Of a stretch of DNA of 64,000 bases, positions 60,569 to 64,000 are shown one piece after another. How positions within the stretch are numbered: position 1 is the first letter of the stretch; every line of letters starts with the position of its first letter. Origin of the DNA: Tunturibacter empetritectus. GTDB lineage: Bacteria; Acidobacteriota; Terriglobia; Terriglobales; Acidobacteriaceae. The notes below the pieces were generated by a model. That model did not search any database, was not told where the DNA came from, and saw nothing but the letters and a program-made list of their open reading frames with translations. Where the stretch lies: positions 558,001 through 622,000 of the forward strand of contig NZ_CP132932.1 in NCBI RefSeq assembly GCF_040358985.1, read 5' to 3'. Both the position numbers and the translations under genes were made by a program.

Positions 60569-61870
60569 ATGCCCACCCGCCGCCGCTTCCTTATCACCTC
60601 TGCCGCGACAGTCGCAGCCGCCCCCACGCTCAAACTAGCCGCCCAGTCTGAGCAAACCGTGAAACTCCCGTCCGCCATCACCGCCCTCACCAACCGCCGC
60701 GCCGAAGCCGTCCCCATCACCCTCGCCGAACGCGAACACCGGCTCGAACGCGCCCGCGCCCTCATGCACCAGCACAGCATCGACGCCATCGTCATCACCA
60801 CCGGCACCTCCCTCACCTACTTCACCGGCCTCCGCTGGGGCCAGTCCGAGCGCCTCTTCGCCTGGACCCTCCCCGCCACCGGCGCCCCGTTCATCGTCTG
60901 CCCAGTCTTCGAAGAGGGCCGCGTGCGCGAACGCATGGACGCCAAACCCGCCACCCTCCCCTCCGCCTCCATCACCCGCGTCTACACCTGGAACGAAGAC
61001 GAAGATCCCTACCAGCTCCTCGCCAAAGCCCTCAAAGACTCCGGCGTAGCCACAGGAAGAATCGGCATCGAAGAGCGCACCCAGTTCGTCTTCGCCGACG
61101 GCATCAGTCACGCCAGCCCGGCCCTCACCACCACCAGCGCAACTCCCGTCACCTTCGGCTGTCGCGCCATCAAATCCCCCGCCGAACTAGCCCTCATGCA
61201 GCTGGCCAACAACATCACCCTCTCCGTCTACAAAGCCTGCTACCAATCCGCGCAACCCGGCATGACCAACCGCCAGTTCAGCCAGATGGTCGACCTCGCC
61301 TACACCCGCTGCGGAGTCACCGGCGACGCCAGCTGTCAGGTAGGCGAGTACTCCGCGCTACCCCACGGCTCCCTCCAACCGCAAATCATCCGCGAAGCAG
61401 AGATCATCCTCATCGACGATGGCTGCACCGTCGAAGGCTACCAATCCGACATCTCCCGCACCTTCGTCCTCGGCGACCCCACCATCCCCAAGCTCGACAA
61501 AGCCCGCAAGGTCTTCGACATCGTCTTGAAGGCGCAGTCAGCAGCCCTTGCCGCGGGTCATCCCGGCGCCCCCTGCCACACCGTCGACGCCGCCGCGCGC
61601 GACCTCATCACCGCCGCCGGCTACGGCCCGGACTACAAGTACTTCACCCACCGCCTAGGCCACGGCATCGGCATGGATGGACACGAGTGGCCCTATCTCG
61701 TCCGCGGCAACACCACCCCACTCGCCGCAGGCATGTGCTTCTCCGACGAACCCGGCATCTACCTCCCCGGCGAGTTCGGTGTCCGCCTCGAAGACGACTG
61801 GCACGTCACCGAAGACGGTGGCAAGATGTTCACCCCGCAAAGCCCCAGCCTCGAACACCCCTTCGGATAA
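60569..61870 (+). CDS. Tat-exported M24 peptidase (Xaa-Pro aminopeptidase-like)
   Basis: 433 residues. Twin-arginine signal RRRFLITSAATVAAA at the N-terminus. N-terminal creatinase-like domain (about 50-185), then a pita-bread fold with metal ligands: Asp in IDDGCTVEGYQSDISRTFVLG (two Asp), His in GHGIGMDGHEWP, Glu in CFSDEPGIYLPGEFG and Glu in VRLEDDW. All five ligand positions are present. Likely cleaves Xaa-Pro peptides outside the cytoplasm. Confidence 0.9.
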   Translation: MPTRRRFLITSAATVAAAPTLKLAAQSEQTVKLPSAITALTNRRAEAVPITLAEREHRLERARALMHQHSIDAIVITTGTSLTYFTGLRWGQSERLFAWTLPATGAPFIVCPVFEEGRVRERMDAKPATLPSASITRVYTWNEDEDPYQLLAKALKDSGVATGRIGIEERTQFVFADGISHASPALTTTSATPVTFGCRAIKSPAELALMQLANNITLSVYKACYQSAQPGMTNRQFSQMVDLAYTRCGVTGDASCQVGEYSALPHGSLQPQIIREAEIILIDDGCTVEGYQSDISRTFVLGDPTIPKLDKARKVFDIVLKAQSAALAAGHPGAPCHTVDAAARDLITAAGYGPDYKYFTHRLGHGIGMDGHEWPYLVRGNTTPLAAGMCFSDEPGIYLPGEFGVRLEDDWHVTEDGGKMFTPQSPSLEHPFG

Positions 61871-61965
61871 GCCAGAACCCTATCTAACAACCGCAATCGA
61901 AGCCTTGTTCCACTGCCGTCTGTTTTGTGTCCGTTTGCTGTTGCCTGTGTTGCCGTTGTTTTTGG

Positions 61966-62000
61966 CCGTCATCCTGAACGGAGTGAAGGATCCCCGCATT
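61966..62000. repeat. Single REP-like palindrome (ATCCT type)
   Basis: GTCATCCTGAACGGAGTGAA, followed by GGATCCCCGCATTT. ATCCT and AGGAT flank a 10-base centre. It is laid out like the family C palindrome (GTCAT, palindrome, CTGCG/CCGCA). Lies between the M24 peptidase and tetR genes. Confidence 0.45.
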
Positions 62001-62048
62001 TCGCCTTTGCACTTGCTGTTGCCTTTCCTTCAATCCACCGCAGAAGCG

Positions 62049-62603
62049 TCACACCAACCCCTTCCGCACCTCACTCAGAATCTCATCCGAGAATCTCTCA
62101 TCCTCCACCGCCCGCGCCAGAATCATCGCCCCCACCATCGAAGCCATCATCCGAATCGCATCCCCCCGCGCCGATCTCTTGGAAGGCCATGGAAAGTGAG
62201 CCGTCACAGCCTCAATCACAGCCTTCAGCCGATCCGTGAACGCACCCTTCACCTTTGGCTCATGTCGAATCTCTGAAGAAAGGCTAGCCATCGTGCATCC
62301 CATACCAGGAGCATTCCGGTGCCCCGCACTCAGATACCTCTTCACATACTCCGCTCTCCCCCTTGCAGTCCCTTCCGTCGCATGCAGCCCGTCCAGCGTG
62401 CTCTTGAACCCTTGCAGTACGCTCTCGACCATCAGCTCTTCCTTCGAGTCGAAGTGATTATAAAAAGGCCCATGCGTCAAACCGGTCGCCTTCATAATCT
62501 CGCTGACGCTAACCCCCGAGAATCCCCTTTCGCGAAATAATCGCGACGCCTCTTCCAGAATCCGCGCATGTTTCTCCGCCGTCTCTGCTACCGGATATCT
62601 CAT
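62049..62603 (-). CDS. TetR/AcrR-family regulator
   Basis: 184 residues from ATG 62603 (GGAGG 6 bases upstream). The N-terminal HTH is ILEEASRLFRERGFSGVSVSEIMKATGLTHGPFYNHFDSKEELM, a clean TetR DNA-binding domain. A Cys in GAPGMGCTMASLSSE-like PGMGCTMASL may sense a ligand or redox state, as in YxaF/LmrA-type relatives. Divergent from the SDR gene at 62758 with two matching operators in between, so it probably represses both. Confidence 0.88.
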   Translation of the reverse strand: MRYPVAETAEKHARILEEASRLFRERGFSGVSVSEIMKATGLTHGPFYNHFDSKEELMVESVLQGFKSTLDGLHATEGTARGRAEYVKRYLSAGHRNAPGMGCTMASLSSEIRHEPKVKGAFTDRLKAVIEAVTAHFPWPSKRSARGDAIRMMASMVGAMILARAVEDERFSDEILSEVRKGLV

Positions 62604-62626
62604 CCCAACCTCCACTTGACTTAATA

Positions 62627-62675
62627 CATGATACACGTCATGCTTGATAGAGAGTTAAGCATGATAATCATCATG
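62627..62675. promoter_or_regulatory. Pair of CATGA-N6-TCATG operators between tetR and SDR
   Basis: Two copies of CATGA-N6-TCATG (62627-62642 and 62660-62675), 33 bases apart, i.e. about three helical turns, so on the same face of the DNA. Placed between divergent tetR and SDR starts. Confidence 0.7.
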
Positions 62676-62757
62676 TTTACCAATTTCTGAAGTAGAGACT
62701 GCACCCAACCCAGGCAGTCCGCAATCAAAGAAGCTAACAAGACAAGAGGAAACCATC

Positions 62758-63531
62758 ATGAAACTCGAAGGTAAAAAGGCTCTCATCACCGGCGGCAACA
62801 GCGGCATCGGACTCGCCACCGCCCAGCTCTTCATCAAGGAAGGCGCACAAGTCGCCATCACCGGCCGCGACCAGAAGACCCTCGACGAAGCAGCCAAGCT
62901 CCTCGGCCCGAAGGCCACCGCCTACCGCGCCGACGTCGCCGACTCCGCTGCACGCAAAGATCTCTTCGCCAAGATCAAGAAAGACTTCGGCCACCTCGAC
63001 ATCGTCTTCGCTAACGCCGGCATCGCCGGACAAACAACCACCGGCAAAACCGACGAAGCCACCTTTGAAAACATCATCCGCATCAACCTCACCGGCGCCT
63101 TCTTCACAGTCGAAGAGGCTCTTCCCATCCTCAAAGACGGTTCCTCCGTCATCTTCAACGGCTCTGTCATCGGATCGCTCGGCCAGCCAGGCTACGCCGC
63201 ATACGCCGCAAGCAAGGCCGGCCTCCGCGGTCTCTCCCGCTCCATGGCCGCCGATCTCGCCCCCCGCGGCATCCGCGTCAACGTCGTCGCTCCAGGGCCA
63301 ATCAAAACACCCATCTGGAGCCGCAACACCCACACCACCGAAGAGAATGACGGAGTAGCAAAGTTCATCGCCTCGACGATTCCACTAGGCCGCTTCGGTG
63401 AAGCAGAGGAGCTCGCAAAAGCAGTCCTCTTCCTTGCCTCCGATGACTCCTCCTACGTCAACGCAGTCGAGTTCTTCGTCGACGGCGGTGCAGTAGGCAC
63501 TCCCTTCGGCGGACCAGCCTTCCGCGGCTAA
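62758..63531 (+). CDS. Short-chain dehydrogenase/reductase under TetR control
   Basis: 257 residues. Classical SDR: ITGGNSGIGLATAQ for NAD(P) (about 10-23), an Arg at the end of strand 2 (TGRDQK) favouring NADP, NAGIAG, the Ser in NGSVIGS, and YAAYAASKAGL with Tyr and Lys. The C-terminus ends in the VDGGAVGTPFGGPAFRG type common for reductases of small carbonyls. Divergent from tetR; likely an inducible detoxification enzyme. Confidence 0.88.
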   Translation: MKLEGKKALITGGNSGIGLATAQLFIKEGAQVAITGRDQKTLDEAAKLLGPKATAYRADVADSAARKDLFAKIKKDFGHLDIVFANAGIAGQTTTGKTDEATFENIIRINLTGAFFTVEEALPILKDGSSVIFNGSVIGSLGQPGYAAYAASKAGLRGLSRSMAADLAPRGIRVNVVAPGPIKTPIWSRNTHTTEENDGVAKFIASTIPLGRFGEAEELAKAVLFLASDDSSYVNAVEFFVDGGAVGTPFGGPAFRG

Positions 63532-63536
63532 AACAA

Positions 63537-63569
63537 CGGGCGATCGCGAAACCTATTCACGATCGCCCG
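63537..63569. terminator. Stem-loop between convergent genes
   Basis: CGGGCGATCG (63537-63546) pairs perfectly with CGATCGCCCG (63560-63569) around 13 bases. No T-run, so termination is likely but not certain; lies between the SDR and CocE-like stops. Confidence 0.5.
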
Positions 63570-63593
63570 CAACTTCCCTGTCGTCTCGGAAAA

Positions 63594-64000
63594 TTAGTGC
63601 TGCGGCACAACAAGCACCTCAACCCCGCTAGCCGCGCCTGCGCTCCGGTACACACTCTCCGTTGCCTTCACAAACTGCTCCGGCTTGGCAAACGGAATAT
63701 CCACAAATGTCTGCGGATTCCGGTCCACCAGCGGGAACCACGAGCTCTGCACCTGCACCATAATCCGATGCCCCGCGCGGAACGTGTGGTTGATATCCGG
63801 CATCTCCGCATTCACCTCTACCATCTTTCCCGGCGTCAACGCCGTCGGCTTCTCCCAGCTATCCCGGAACTTCGCCCGCATGGGCTCGCCCCGAACCAGC
63901 TGCTCATATCCGCCCATCAAAATCGGTGCCGCTCCAAGCACCCGCTTCCCCACAGCGTCGTTCGGTGGATCCGGAAAATCATTTGGATAGACATCAATCA
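63594..64000 (-). CDS. CocE/NonD-family hydrolase (X-Pro dipeptidyl-peptidase-like), C-terminal part
   Basis: The open frame continues off the right edge; about 135 C-terminal residues are visible. It has the jelly-roll C-terminal domain signature: IDVYPNDFPDPP, then LTPGKMVEVNAEMPDINHTFRAGHRIMVQVQSSWFPLVDRNPQTF. These are alpha/beta-hydrolase esterases or peptidases of the S15 type; the catalytic part lies outside the window. Confidence 0.8.
   Translation of the reverse strand, partial: IDVYPNDFPDPPNDAVGKRVLGAAPILMGGYEQLVRGEPMRAKFRDSWEKPTALTPGKMVEVNAEMPDINHTFRAGHRIMVQVQSSWFPLVDRNPQTFVDIPFAKPEQFVKATESVYRSAGAASGVEVLVVPQH

Overview
The window is high-GC chromosomal DNA with strong C/G preference at third codon positions. 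It looks like an acidobacterium of the Terriglobia type (Edaphobacter, Granulicella or Terriglobus relatives). The pointers are large TonB-dependent receptors with an N-terminal carboxypeptidase-regulatory-like domain, a PEP-CTERM protein, a small Cys/His secreted protein ahead of a receptor, many interspersed palindromic repeats, and menaquinone, NAD and caa3-type respiratory genes. This placement is inference from gene content; no marker was compared against a database.

Layout. 1-3.1 kb (minus strand): two ATP synthase b-type subunits (the second runs off the left edge), a region of possible structured RNA, then hflX and hfq. 3.3-8.3 kb: a DegT-type aminotransferase, an SH3-domain lipoprotein, a beta-propeller lipoprotein and a secreted M28 peptidase. 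8.5-12.1 kb (minus): catalase and its PerR-type regulator, a DUF2203 protein and nadA. 12.5-14.8 kb: tatB, tatC and a glutaminyl-cyclase-like M28 enzyme in overlapping order. 15-20.5 kb: small secreted and membrane proteins, a TerC protein, a PEP-CTERM protein behind a sigma-54-type promoter, a PepSY-type membrane protein and nadB. 20.7-28.7 kb: aroB, an unknown gene, ubiE/menG, a hicAB toxin-antitoxin pair, an MFS transporter, a CDF exporter with a repeated C-terminal domain and a Na+/H+ antiporter. 28.8-32.7 kb: a Cys/His small protein, a TonB-dependent receptor and a PASTA protein. 33-38.3 kb: an SDR, then aroC, def, fmt and rsmB on the minus strand. 38.5-46.1 kb: a Gly/His-rich secreted protein, a second large receptor, a YhaM-type nuclease and a parvulin. 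46.3-49.3 kb: ctpA, tRNA-Gly(CCC) and dinB. 49.6-57.8 kb: a respiratory operon encoding caa3 oxidase (coxB-c, coxA, coxC), an unknown membrane protein, a dihaem cytochrome c, a Rieske protein and a cytochrome b-c fusion, followed by ctaG. 57.9-64 kb: tRNA-Ala(CGC), fructose-bisphosphatase, a REP-associated transposase (RAYT) between copies of its repeat, a Tat-exported M24 peptidase, a TetR/SDR divergent pair and a CocE-like hydrolase cut by the right edge.

How it fits together. The bc complex passes electrons from menaquinol to cytochrome c and then to the caa3 oxidase; ubiE/menG supplies the last menaquinone methylation, the ATP synthase uses the resulting gradient, and catalase/PerR handles peroxide. 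The TatBC locus can serve the Rieske protein and the M24 peptidase, both of which carry twin-arginine signals here.

The most unusual content is the repeat DNA. Six intergenic copies (four full, two half) of a nested palindrome, called family A here, are built from arms that each contain three hairpins. The middle hairpin changes its stem bases in a compensated way from arm to arm while keeping its loop. A second repeat family (B) brackets the RAYT gene. Two further small palindromic families (C, D) and a palindrome inserted in frame in rsmB complete the set. No CRISPR array, prophage or rRNA gene was seen.
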